Assembly (NCBI GenBank): GCA_018829865.1
Contig: JAHJTR010000049.1
Location: forward strand, 1-18,405
DNA from: Patescibacteria group bacterium
GTDB taxonomy: Bacteria; Patescibacteriota; Gracilibacteria; UBA1369; JAHJTR01
DNA length: 18,405 bases
Direction of reading: 5' to 3'
Position 1 is the first letter of the stretch, and every line of letters starts with the position of its first letter. Shown one piece after another: positions 7,732 through 16,225 of the stretch. The notes under the pieces are model-generated. The model did not search any database, was not told where the DNA came from, and saw nothing but the letters and a program-made list of their open reading frames with translations. Position numbers and translations under genes: made by a program.

Positions 7732-8223
7732 ATGCTAAATTTCCCTTATGTTCAGGTCCAAATAAAAAACCATGACTACAAAAGTATGAATGAAAATGCA
7801 GCATCAATTGTGCCTATCCTTAAGCAATTACCCTTCTTTGCGAACCTAAATGAGCAGGATCATCTGGAAATCATCAAAAACATTCAGATGCAGCTTTTCC
7901 CCGTGAATTATCCGATTTTTAAAGAAGGAGAACCGGGGGATAAAATGTACATTATTCGCAAGGGGCAGGTAAAAGTTAATAAGGGAGGAGAAGATATCGC
8001 CATGCTCAATACCAATGATTTTTTTGGCGAAATGGCACTTTTTTCCAGTGAACCGCGCAATGCGACTTGTATTACTACTCTGGAAACAGAGGTTTTTACG
8101 CTCAGCAAGGACGACATGTTCAAATTAATTCAAACAAATCCCGAGCTGGCGAGCCATATTAATGCCGAATTTTTGGATAGAATCAAAGAAAATGATGCCA
8201 GAGATCAGCAAAAAAATCAGTAG
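7732..8223 (+). CDS. Stand-alone cyclic-nucleotide-binding domain protein
   Basis: 163 residues, almost entirely one CRP/PKA-type cNMP-binding domain: the PILKQLPFFANL entry helix (28-39), the beta-barrel segment IFKEGEPGDKMYIIRKG (62-78), and the phosphate-binding cassette FGEMALFSSEPRNAT (98-112). E100 and R109 occupy the positions that contact the cyclic nucleotide ribose and phosphate, so ligand binding looks intact. There is no helix-turn-helix, kinase, channel or other effector domain after it, so it is not a CRP-type transcription factor; it probably acts by binding a partner. The start at 7732 is the first ATG. M19 (7786) would also leave the domain whole, and neither has a Shine-Dalgarno. 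The DUF3307 gene follows 21 bases later, probably in one operon. Confidence 0.88.
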   Translation: MLNFPYVQVQIKNHDYKSMNENAASIVPILKQLPFFANLNEQDHLEIIKNIQMQLFPVNYPIFKEGEPGDKMYIIRKGQVKVNKGGEDIAMLNTNDFFGEMALFSSEPRNATCITTLETEVFTLSKDDMFKLIQTNPELASHINAEFLDRIKENDARDQQKNQ

Positions 8224-8244
8224 CATCCATTAGGAAATAAAAAA

Positions 8245-8814
8245 ATGATAGCAAAATTGCTTTTAGCCCATCTTATAGCCGACTTTTTACTTCAACCGAA
8301 CGAATTGATCGCTTTGAAAATGCGAAATTCATGGGGGGTTTTTATTCATACGATTATAGTTTTTATGGTTGGAGCGCTAATTCTTTTTCCATATTTAACG
8401 CATATTCACGTTTGGTTGGTAATTTTAGGGATTTCCATAATTCATTATTGGCAGGATAAATCGAAAGTATTGCACGAGCGTCATGCCAAAAAGCATTTCG
8501 CCTGGTATTTTTTGTTGGATCAGGCTTTTCATATCACCATTATTATTGTAGGAGGATATTTACTTTCCGACTGGATTAATGAATCGCTACTGCCTGAAAT
8601 ATGGTTTTTTGAAAAAATTTATACCAATAATCCGCTCATTATAATGTGCAGCATTCTGATTATTACCGTGCAGGCCTGGGATATTTTGCAGTTTCAGTTT
8701 ACGAGAGAAAAGGAAGCTGTAGCCATTTATAAGAGGGATTATTTAAAGTTAGGAGCAAGGGGGCTTGTTTTAGGTGTAATTATGACAATTATTTACTGGT
8801 TATTTTTTATCTGA
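8245..8814 (+). CDS. DUF3307 family integral membrane protein
   Basis: 189 residues with about five hydrophobic segments (near 33-49, 54-66, 88-106, 129-146 and 171-188). The N-terminus has the pattern LLLAHLIADFLLQ (5-17), with H9, D13 and Q17, which I associate with DUF3307 proteins; H35, in FIHT, also fits the family pattern. An interior basic loop, DKSKVLHERHAKKH, probably faces the cytoplasm. The family's biochemical role is unknown to me. AGGA at 8232-8235, nine bases before the ATG, is a good ribosome binding site. The short gap after the cNMP-binding gene suggests co-transcription, and perhaps that the soluble domain reports to this membrane protein (inference). Confidence 0.8.
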   Translation: MIAKLLLAHLIADFLLQPNELIALKMRNSWGVFIHTIIVFMVGALILFPYLTHIHVWLVILGISIIHYWQDKSKVLHERHAKKHFAWYFLLDQAFHITIIIVGGYLLSDWINESLLPEIWFFEKIYTNNPLIIMCSILIITVQAWDILQFQFTREKEAVAIYKRDYLKLGARGLVLGVIMTIIYWLFFI

Positions 8815-8873
8815 ATTTAATATTTTCTTAATATCATTTTGATATAACGGGAGTACAAAGATTGGAAAAAAGG

Positions 8874-8897
8874 CAAAGAATATCTTTGATCTTTTTT
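8874..8897 (+). terminator. Weak candidate terminator after the cNMP/DUF3307 genes
   Basis: CAAAGA (8874-8879), loop ATA, TCTTTG (8883-8888), then ATCTTTTTT. The stem is short and AT-rich but the T-run is clear. A longer-looped alternative pairs 8856-8862 with 8882-8888. It lies 59 bases past the DUF3307 stop and ~80 bases before the next gene. I found no convincing promoter in the remainder of this gap. Confidence 0.4.
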
Positions 8898-8976
8898 CTG
8901 CTTTAGCTGTTCTTTAATATTTCGGTGAGAATTTTTTCAAGGCAATGCTGCTCTTAACAAAAAAACAGGAGAACTC

Positions 8977-11181
8977 ATGAGCACAAAGCAAGAAACCAAG
9001 GTTCAGAATTCGGCTAAATTTTATCTTTTCCTTTTTCTTCCCCTGGTGATCTTTCTTTTAGCACTTGGCGGAGACGAAGACGCTTCGACTGTTGCTGAAG
9101 ATCTGAAGAAAATCAATGTTCCGATCATTCATCAAACTGCCAGCCCTTTTCTCAAAGACTCGAATTGTCCGTATAGAACTACTACTCAGCCTCATGGTTT
9201 GGCTGACAGCGACTCAAACGGTTTAGGCAAATATCACACCGGTTTTGATGTAGCTTGTAGGTCAGGTTCAAAACTTGTTGCCCCATTCACCTGCTTGGTT
9301 ACACATGCACAAAACAGTAACCGCAGCAGCGGTTGGGGAACAAACGTAATTTGCAAAGGACGCCTGTTAAGCGGTAAGAACATCTGTTTACGAATTGCTC
9401 ATATGCGCTACAACTCTTTAACTGTGAAAGTAGGTCAAACCGTCATCGCCGGTGAAACATTCGGGCTTGAAGGTACAACAGGAGCCTCCAGTGGTGTCCA
9501 TGCGCATATTCAACTGATGGAATGCGATGGCGATTATCGTCATGATCTCGATTCAGGATACGCTTTTAGTCATGGTTTTGATCAGTATAGTCGGTTTTAT
9601 AATCCTCTACGATTTTTCGATGAGATGAAGGATGCCCATACTGTCCACACAACCCTTAATTTCGCCAGACACTTAAGCAATGGAGAATTTGCCGGACATA
9701 GTTGGATAAGTACAAATCCCAACTACAAAATTGCCTCTGATTGGACAAATACCAACGCGAACGGCTGGCAGATCAAGCTGAGCAAAAGGGGATATGGAAG
9801 CACTAACTCAAGGGTCTATTACAAAGCTCGCTATCTCGTAACCAATAGAGATAACTATTTAGTTGTATTCAAACCTTACTTGCCATTTTCCGGTTTTTGG
9901 AAAGCACACTTCAAAGTGCCCGAAGACTCCACTCTCAACGGAACCGCCACAGTATCTCTTTTTTGGCGCCACCAAGATGATGGTAAAAACGGCAATATGA
10001 AGATGGCGAGATACGGAATAACCCAGTCTGCGAGCAATCACGGCAAATACATCCCTCTTGGTGGTTATTTCTATTGCAATAAAGGCAAAGACTGCAGCGT
10101 TGAAGTTGCTACACAAAATCTTGCAGGCTATAGAAACTTCGGATTTGAGGAAGTGAAATGGGAATTTGTTTCCCCGGCTTTTGAGAATATGCAAGGCGCA
10201 CATGTGGTTAATGCCAATCAGCAGTCCCAAGTATACGAGATCGATCAGGATACCGAATTCGGCATCATCCGTTTGGAATACTGGCCCGGTACTGAACGCT
10301 TTAACGTAGACTTATATGCTGATTTGGTTAAAAGTGATGGAAAAAGAGTTCCTTTACCGTGTTTTCGAAGCAACATTGCCGGTCAGCGTGAACATTGCGT
10401 TTTCCTTAAACTCAAGCAGGGTGAAAGAATCGTTACCAGGACAAATGTTCCAAATCCACCTTATTGTACCGCTAGCAGTTGTTTCGGTATCGCTGTTTTT
10501 GTTAGTAAGTACAACAGTGTAAGCGATTATACCAAAATGCCACCGCACAGTTTTCGTCTCGCTGACATGGGATCCATTGACAACTGGTATGCTCCCTGGT
10601 TATACAAAGCAAGCCTTCTTGGCATGATTACCGGCAGCTGCGGAGAAGACTATCACAGCGAAATCTGCCTTTATAGACCCAAAAGAGAGGTTAATAAAGC
10701 AGAATTCACTAAAATGGTAATCTCAGCCATTGGCATTCATAACCCCGGACCCTGTACTTCAAGCCCATACACTGATGTTTCATACAACGCTTGGTACTGC
10801 CCCTATGTAGCTGAACTCAAACGCCGCCTGCCCGCAGGATTTGTTTGGGACGGTAACGCTCCAACCAGATTTTTCCCGTCGCAGTACATAACTCGTGAAA
10901 CGGCAGCATTTATGGCCTTTACAGCTCTGGGCATTAATTCAACCTATGAGAGAGCACGGGACGGAATAATCTACTGTGACACTCCAGCTAACGGTTTCAG
11001 CGATGCCATTTATACGCTTTTCCGCTTAAACATTATGGTCGGCACTCGCTCAGCTGTATTTGCGACAAACTGTCTTAACGATTTCAAACCACAGGCTAAC
11101 CTCAACCGTGCTATGGCCGCCAAAATAGCTTTTAACACCTTCGAATACGCCGTTCTTAAAAATCTCTACCGAAACAATTAA
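8977..11181 (+). CDS. Secreted M23 (LytM-type) metallopeptidase with three SLH domains
   Basis: 734 residues. A hydrophobic segment (15-31) serves as signal or anchor. The M23 domain (about 85-215) has the zinc ligands H87 and D91 in HTGFD and H177 in HAH (175-177), plus the candidate catalytic histidines H142 and H175, so it should be active; M23 enzymes cut peptidoglycan cross-bridges or other peptides. Residues about 240-400 form a beta-rich region with Trp, Gly and Cys that resembles golvesin-type C-terminal domains (tentative). The tail holds three SLH domains (about 530-586, 597-652, 667-723), which bind secondary wall polymers and hold proteins at the cell surface. More than a dozen Cys outside the SLH core suggest disulfides in an extracellular protein. 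AGGAGA (8967-8972), four bases before the ATG, is the strongest ribosome binding site in the window. Confidence 0.9.
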   Translation: MSTKQETKVQNSAKFYLFLFLPLVIFLLALGGDEDASTVAEDLKKINVPIIHQTASPFLKDSNCPYRTTTQPHGLADSDSNGLGKYHTGFDVACRSGSKLVAPFTCLVTHAQNSNRSSGWGTNVICKGRLLSGKNICLRIAHMRYNSLTVKVGQTVIAGETFGLEGTTGASSGVHAHIQLMECDGDYRHDLDSGYAFSHGFDQYSRFYNPLRFFDEMKDAHTVHTTLNFARHLSNGEFAGHSWISTNPNYKIASDWTNTNANGWQIKLSKRGYGSTNSRVYYKARYLVTNRDNYLVVFKPYLPFSGFWKAHFKVPEDSTLNGTATVSLFWRHQDDGKNGNMKMARYGITQSASNHGKYIPLGGYFYCNKGKDCSVEVATQNLAGYRNFGFEEVKWEFVSPAFENMQGAHVVNANQQSQVYEIDQDTEFGIIRLEYWPGTERFNVDLYADLVKSDGKRVPLPCFRSNIAGQREHCVFLKLKQGERIVTRTNVPNPPYCTASSCFGIAVFVSKYNSVSDYTKMPPHSFRLADMGSIDNWYAPWLYKASLLGMITGSCGEDYHSEICLYRPKREVNKAEFTKMVISAIGIHNPGPCTSSPYTDVSYNAWYCPYVAELKRRLPAGFVWDGNAPTRFFPSQYITRETAAFMAFTALGINSTYERARDGIIYCDTPANGFSDAIYTLFRLNIMVGTRSAVFATNCLNDFKPQANLNRAMAAKIAFNTFEYAVLKNLYRNN

Positions 11182-11198
11182 TCTATCAGCCAACCTTC

Positions 11199-11232
11199 GC
11201 TATAGGTGCCAACAATCAGTTGGCCCTATAGC
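11199..11232. terminator. Long hairpin between convergent genes
   Basis: GCTATAGG (11199-11206), one bulged T, GCCAAC (11208-11213), loop AATCA, GTTGGC (11219-11224), CCTATAGC (11225-11232): 14 base pairs with a single bulge. It begins 17 bases after the peptidase stop and ends 15 bases before the end of proS. No T-run follows on either strand, as with the hairpin at 3058-3081; it is probably a bidirectional transcript end or 3'-end protector. Confidence 0.5.
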
Positions 11233-11247
11233 ACTCCCAAAACATTT

Positions 11248-12684
11248 CTAATATGCCTTCGCCAAAATCACCTTGTGTTGGCTTTTTTCCGCACAATAAA
11301 CGCATTCACCATCATCGCTTTTCGACTCCACAATTCTGATAGTAGCCTTAGTCTCTTCTTGAATTTTTTGTTCACATTTTTCGCTTCCACACCAACCGGA
11401 CCGCAGAAATCCTCCCTCTTCAAGTTTTTGCTTAAATTCCTGATAATCAGTCACATCGCTAGTATTCTCCTCCTGGAATTTTTTTGCTTGATCATATAAT
11501 CCGGTCTGAATATCCGTCATTATATCCGGGATTGCCTCAACTACATCGCTCAGCTTTACATTTTGTTTCTCGCCTGTATCTCTCCTAACTAAAACGCAGC
11601 TCCCATTTTCAAAATCCTTCGGTCCCAGTTCAATTCTCAGCGGCACTCCTTTTGATTCCCACTCGTTAAACTTATATCCCGGCGACATTTCATCTCTATC
11701 ATCAATTTCAAACCTTATTTCTTCATCATTCCACTTAATTTTAGAAATGCCCTCTTTAATCTTCTCAAACGCTCCCATCACATTAGCTTTATCGTCGTCG
11801 CTTCTATAAATCGGCACACCCATTATTTGCACAGGTGCCACGCGAGGGGGGAGTCTTAAGCCATTATCATCCCCATGCACAACAATAATAGTACCAATCA
11901 ACCTGGTAGACACACCCCAACTGGTCTGCCAGACTTTTTGGCTCTCATTGTTTTTATCCAAAAAATTTATGCCAAAACTCTCCGCAAAACCTTGCCCCAA
12001 ATTATGTGAAGTGCCGGCCTGAATCGCCTTGCCATCACGAGCCAAAGCCTCGGTACACAGCGTATAAAGCGCACCCGCAAACTTTTCCTTCTCAGATTTT
12101 TTACCCGTAAGCACAGGCAAAGCCAAAAACTCCCGATCAAAATCCTTATACATTTTTAGCGCCCGATTAGCCTCCGCGTCGGCTTCTTCTTTCGTCTCAT
12201 GAGCCGTATGCCCCTCTTGCCACAAAAATTCCGTGGTCCTCAAAAACGGCCGCGTTCTCATCTCCCACCTCACAATATTCGCCCACTGATTTATTTTTAG
12301 AGGCAAATCACGATAACTCTGAATCCATTCCGAAAAAGTATCATACATAATTGTTTCAGAAGTTGGGCGAACATAAAGCGGCTCCGCCAATTTTTTACCC
12401 CCGCCATGAGTCACAATCGCACATTCAGGAGCAAAACCCTCAACATGCTCTTTCTCTCTATTAATAAAACTCTCCGGAATAAACATCGGAAAGTACACAT
12501 TCTTAACCCCGGCAGCTTTGATTTTTTTATCAAGCCCCCTCTGCAAATGCTCCCAAATAGCATAACCCCACGGTTTAATCACCATACACCCCTTAACCTT
12601 CGAGTAGTCGGCAAGCTCCGCAATTTTTACCGTATCAAGATACCACTTCGAGAAATCCTCGCTTTGCTTGGTGATTTTAGCCAT
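11248..12684 (-). CDS. proS: Prolyl-tRNA synthetase, archaeal/eukaryotic type
   Basis: This class II enzyme charges tRNA-Pro with proline. Its 478 residues almost equal the 477 of the Thermus enzyme of the same type. Visible motifs are RPTSET (106-111), class II motif 2 starting RWEMRTRPFLRTTEFLWQEG (139-158), the proline-pocket segment AGTSHNLGQGFA (221-232), and motif 3 region GDDNGLRLPPRVAP (269-282). The C-terminal domain has a Cys4 zinc site (C432, C437, C461, C464) and ends in tyrosine, the terminal residue known to reach into the active site in this subtype. It lacks the editing insertion of the standard bacterial form. No Shine-Dalgarno is seen. A weak promoter-like pair, TTTACT (12760-12755) and TACTAT (12737-12732), lies upstream. 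Confidence 0.97.
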   Translation of the reverse strand: MAKITKQSEDFSKWYLDTVKIAELADYSKVKGCMVIKPWGYAIWEHLQRGLDKKIKAAGVKNVYFPMFIPESFINREKEHVEGFAPECAIVTHGGGKKLAEPLYVRPTSETIMYDTFSEWIQSYRDLPLKINQWANIVRWEMRTRPFLRTTEFLWQEGHTAHETKEEADAEANRALKMYKDFDREFLALPVLTGKKSEKEKFAGALYTLCTEALARDGKAIQAGTSHNLGQGFAESFGINFLDKNNESQKVWQTSWGVSTRLIGTIIVVHGDDNGLRLPPRVAPVQIMGVPIYRSDDDKANVMGAFEKIKEGISKIKWNDEEIRFEIDDRDEMSPGYKFNEWESKGVPLRIELGPKDFENGSCVLVRRDTGEKQNVKLSDVVEAIPDIMTDIQTGLYDQAKKFQEENTSDVTDYQEFKQKLEEGGFLRSGWCGSEKCEQKIQEETKATIRIVESKSDDGECVYCAEKSQHKVILAKAY

Positions 12685-12781
12685 ATTTATAAGTTAATAT
12701 TTAGATGAGTGAGAAAAAAGACACTGAAAAAATAGTAGCGCCATTCTTGAAAAAAGTAAATAATCATAAATTTCATTTTTG

Positions 12782-12787
12782 TATAAT
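12782..12787 (+). promoter_or_regulatory. Candidate -10 element for the HD-GYP gene
   Basis: A perfect TATAAT preceded directly by TG; predicted initiation is near 12794, about 44 bases before the ATG at 12838. No convincing -35 sits at the right distance (AATAAT at 12759-12764 is poor). The 153-base gap between proS and this gene must hold promoters for both divergent genes; I see nothing else in it. Confidence 0.35.
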
Positions 12788-12837
12788 ATGAGATTAAGTG
12801 TAAAGTTAAATAAACATCAGAAACACAAAGATACCGT

Positions 12838-14424
12838 ATGGAAAGACTTGGAAAGATCGATGATCAACCTAAAAAAGCAAAGTCACAGTCGGGCGCATTT
12901 GAGAGCGGCAAAGCGCCAATTGGTCGTGAGCCCACCCCTGGCTCAGACGAAACGCAGTTAAATACACCGAATGATTTGCCATCTCATGCAGTATTATCGC
13001 AGATTAAAAATACATTCGAGTCACCTACGACACCTCTATATTTACCGGCAATGAATTCCCCCAAAGTAAAAAGCCTTCGGTCAACTCAGGAGCTGCAAAG
13101 AGCTCTTGATCCAAACACAGGATGTCAGCCTGACACAAGAGAATTGGCTAAAAGCCACCTAGAGTTAAGAGCGGTAATTTGCATGAGGAATGCTGTAACA
13201 GCGAGACATGAAGGGTATTCCCAAATATGTCAGGAAAAACTCATAGCAGCATTTGCTATGCTTGAGACGATATTGGAAGAAAATCCCGGCAGCGAGGCGG
13301 TGACTGAAATAAAAAAAATGCTAGAGGAGAAAGATAAGTCGCAAGATTTGATTCAAAGATTTGATGTCTTTTTACAAACGATTGATGCAAGGAAAAAAAT
13401 TCTAGATAATTTGTTTAATTCTAAAAACGTTATTGAAGAAAAAAATAAAATCGACGAAGAAGTAGTTGATCAAATATGTTGGAGCGTTGTCGTCGCATTT
13501 ATGGATCAGATTAATTTGCAATTATTGAGGGATATTGCTGTTAGGGTAAGCACAATAAGTCTGAATAAAAAGTATAAAGCGGAATTTATTTCTCAAATAA
13601 TTAGTAAATTATATGAGAGTGCCAAAGACTTGGTTCCCCTGAAGAAATCGACTTCAAATACTGACGGATATCTTGCTGCGGCTTTTGATATCGTAAAATC
13701 CCTTTTAGACCTATTGGCGGTAAAGCATACCGAGTCAACCGTTCATTGTCTTAATATGTGGAAATTTTCAAAATTTTTTGTCAACTTTTGCCAGGGCGTG
13801 TTTGAAGATTTTTCGAAACAAAAACAATTATGTATGGCAGCAATATGCCATGATATAGGTAAGCTTGCTATCGAAATTGAGATATTAACCAATAAAGGCA
13901 AGTTATCTGATGATCAAAGGGCTATAGTTGAAGAACATGTAACAATAAGCTACAGAATTGTATCGGCAATATTTGGAGATAATAAACAAGAAGAGTATGT
14001 GAAAACGGGGGTATATGATCATCACAGGGATTATAATGGAGGAGGATATCCAAGGTGTAATATAGATGCTAAAAGTGCAAACGGTCACAATATTTCGGAT
14101 ATAGGTATCTTCGTCTCAATTTTCGATGTTTTTGATTCTCTCACGTCAAGTGGAAGGGGATACAGAAAAGCGATAGCCCCTTCAGAAGCTGTAAAAAGAA
14201 TTAGATCCCTGGCCGGTACCAAGTTTGATCCGGCTCATGTGAATCTTTTTATAATGGCTTTTAATAATGGTGTATTTGATGATTTTCTCAGAGGGAAAGA
14301 ACAATCTGCACTGCAAGCCACAAATTCAGGAGGCATTTTTGAAAGAGTGGATTTAATACAAATACCCGATATGAAAAAAGAGCTGGAAAGACATTTTGGA
14401 CGATTGAAGCGAGATATAATATAA
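12838..14424 (+). CDS. HD-GYP domain phosphodiesterase-like signalling protein
   Basis: 528 residues without a membrane helix. Residues 1-75 are polar, Pro/Ser-rich and probably disordered; about 100-290 is helical with no domain I can name. The HD-GYP domain covers about 290-480: H297 as the first metal-ligand candidate, HDIGK (338-342), H367, the HH pair (395-396), GGGYP (401-405, the GYP signature) and FDVFDSLTS (429-437) followed by RGYRKA (440-445). Active members hydrolyse cyclic di-GMP, or cGAMP in some, and the metal-binding set appears intact. Hence it is probably a soluble second-messenger hydrolase. No receiver domain or GGDEF is present, and no diguanylate cyclase gene lies in the window. 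It starts without a Shine-Dalgarno. Arginine is 21 of 25 AGA/AGG. It ends 4 bases before the convergent baseplate-J-like gene, with no hairpin between. Confidence 0.88.
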   Translation: MERLGKIDDQPKKAKSQSGAFESGKAPIGREPTPGSDETQLNTPNDLPSHAVLSQIKNTFESPTTPLYLPAMNSPKVKSLRSTQELQRALDPNTGCQPDTRELAKSHLELRAVICMRNAVTARHEGYSQICQEKLIAAFAMLETILEENPGSEAVTEIKKMLEEKDKSQDLIQRFDVFLQTIDARKKILDNLFNSKNVIEEKNKIDEEVVDQICWSVVVAFMDQINLQLLRDIAVRVSTISLNKKYKAEFISQIISKLYESAKDLVPLKKSTSNTDGYLAAAFDIVKSLLDLLAVKHTESTVHCLNMWKFSKFFVNFCQGVFEDFSKQKQLCMAAICHDIGKLAIEIEILTNKGKLSDDQRAIVEEHVTISYRIVSAIFGDNKQEEYVKTGVYDHHRDYNGGGYPRCNIDAKSANGHNISDIGIFVSIFDVFDSLTSSGRGYRKAIAPSEAVKRIRSLAGTKFDPAHVNLFIMAFNNGVFDDFLRGKEQSALQATNSGGIFERVDLIQIPDMKKELERHFGRLKRDII

Positions 14425-14428
14425 ACCA

Positions 14429-16225
14429 CTAATCCCCGCTACTAATTTTAATCTCAATATTCTCAGCCATAGCCGGCATTTTTGGTGCCCACACGGGCCA
14501 GCTTTTTATCTCAACTCGATTTACTTCAGGTAAATTTTGCACGAAATTTTTGGCTTCCTCAACCGAAACCCCCGAGCACCTGTCTCTAATTTTTTTAATT
14601 AGTTTCATATCCTCATCATCATCAAGGTCCAGATAAAACTGCTCAATTCCTTTAATTGTAGCAGTCACTTTTAGTTGCTGCGTCGCAGTATCCGTCTCAA
14701 AAATTTTATAAACAATCGAATCACTATCGATTTTAACCAAATCTTTATCAGGGCTTTGGGTCTTTTTCAGCTCATCATTCAGTATTTTAAGCAGCTCACT
14801 ATGATCGTAAATAACCCCTTTAACAGGTATTTCAGATTCAACCTCAAATTCCTTAATTTTTTGCCCGACAAGATTTTTCGGAATATTAACCCGCACATCT
14901 CCGTATTTAAGCGCCCCATCCCCGGTTAACAAAGATAATTTCGTATTATTCTCCTGATTATATTTATCCACTTCTCCGAGTAGCTCGGCAAGCACTTTAT
15001 CCTTCACTTTATCCTCGGCAAATTTTTTAGCCGCATCAATATCATTCTTGGCAACGCTGATAGTCACATCAGTCGTCCCCCCCGTAAAAGCGGCATTACT
15101 CTCCGCATACAATTTTTCCCGACTACTTTCTCTAAGTCCCGGCAAAAAGAATTTCGCCGGCCCGATATTACCTTTTTCACCAATGATCCGATCAAACGCA
15201 TCCTTCGCATCAGCCTCAACTTCAGCCTCAACTTTGCCCGGCCCGGCCCCCGTAGCCGCCGGTATATTTATCGCTTTATTGATCCTATATATATATCCTT
15301 CAGGACTTTGAAATCGCGTATTGACCACCAGCGGCCATCGATTCTCAGATTTATTAATAATCGTAATTTTCCCCTTGGAATTTGTACCTTTAAACTCTTT
15401 GCCTGTCGCCGCATAAGTGCTTTTAAACGATATGGTTTTCGATATCGGATAAGTCGCCACAGCATTTTGTGTCCCGGTTTTGAGGAGAGTAGCGTTCTTC
15501 TTCGAATCAGCAAACACCACGTTAGTACTGGCCGTCAGCACATTTGATTTTGGAGTAATCAGAATAACCGCCCCCGGCAATGCGATATAGCCAATGATTA
15601 TCAACAAGACAAAGCTGATCGTTATAAGCGTGATAATCGTCCTGCGGCTTGGTCTTAAATCAAGGACAGATTTCGCTTCCTCATCCTCTTTCTTTTGTTT
15701 AAACGACTGTGTCTTCAATATTTTTTCCTGCATAGCGGACGAACCGGATGCGCCACTCCTTTTCTTCAAAACCCGCCTTTTCTCCAAAATTTCAGCTATC
15801 GATAATCTTTTACGCGCTATCCGCCGCGGCGCATCCTCACTTTTCTCATTACTACTAGCCGAAATTGGCGAAATAGATGAAACTGTCATCTCGCTTTTTT
15901 TAGTATCTTCCTCATCCAAATCATCCTCCGCCTCTTCATCATCCTCCAAATTTTGATAAACAGTAATGTCAGCCTGCTTGGCCAAATGAATCCCATTAGA
16001 ATCATGAGTAATAATCGAAAGATTTTTCCCGATCTCATCAACCTTCTTCTTCAAAATCTTAAAATTCACCGCACTCTGTAAAATTACAGATCTATTCGGA
16101 ATCACGATAAACACCTCTTTAATCTTACTCTTTTTAATCCTCTCAAATACGTCAGTTATCTCATCATCGATATCAATATAAACAACCTGCCTTTTTGAAA
16201 CATTTTTTATTTTTTTTTCTATCAT
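14429..16225 (-). CDS. Single-pass membrane protein with baseplate-J-like extracellular region
   Basis: 598 residues. Residues 10-92 form an alpha/beta domain (opening QVVYIDIDDEITDVFERI; later VFIVIPNRSVILQSAVN). A strongly acidic then basic linker (93-195) leads to one membrane helix (about 196-215). The outside part includes KGKITIINKS (284-293), TRFQSPEGYIYR (303-314), a nearby NIPAATGAGPGKV segment and AAFTGG (378-383), the pattern annotated as baseplate J/gp47-like in CPR genomes, and closes with a VEEAKNFVQNLPEVNRVEIK module. The phage relationship is by fold family only; no other tail, sheath or tube gene is present. Its ATG overlaps the TGA of the FtsA-like gene (ATGA, 16225-16222), so translation is probably coupled and the two proteins likely work together at the membrane. 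Function unknown; a PilN/PilO-like or envelope-scaffold role is speculation. Confidence 0.75.
   Translation of the reverse strand: MIEKKIKNVSKRQVVYIDIDDEITDVFERIKKSKIKEVFIVIPNRSVILQSAVNFKILKKKVDEIGKNLSIITHDSNGIHLAKQADITVYQNLEDDEEAEDDLDEEDTKKSEMTVSSISPISASSNEKSEDAPRRIARKRLSIAEILEKRRVLKKRSGASGSSAMQEKILKTQSFKQKKEDEEAKSVLDLRPSRRTIITLITISFVLLIIIGYIALPGAVILITPKSNVLTASTNVVFADSKKNATLLKTGTQNAVATYPISKTISFKSTYAATGKEFKGTNSKGKITIINKSENRWPLVVNTRFQSPEGYIYRINKAINIPAATGAGPGKVEAEVEADAKDAFDRIIGEKGNIGPAKFFLPGLRESSREKLYAESNAAFTGGTTDVTISVAKNDIDAAKKFAEDKVKDKVLAELLGEVDKYNQENNTKLSLLTGDGALKYGDVRVNIPKNLVGQKIKEFEVESEIPVKGVIYDHSELLKILNDELKKTQSPDKDLVKIDSDSIVYKIFETDTATQQLKVTATIKGIEQFYLDLDDDEDMKLIKKIRDRCSGVSVEEAKNFVQNLPEVNRVEIKSWPVWAPKMPAMAENIEIKISSGD

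Noticed and set aside
7732..8223. CRP/FNR-type transcription factor.
   Set aside because: Only the ligand-binding domain is present; the protein ends before any helix-turn-helix could fit.
14429..16225. Baseplate-J-like protein as evidence of a prophage or contractile injection system.
   Set aside because: No sheath, tube, spike, ATPase or other tail genes are nearby, and the protein is a membrane protein coupled to an FtsA-like gene.
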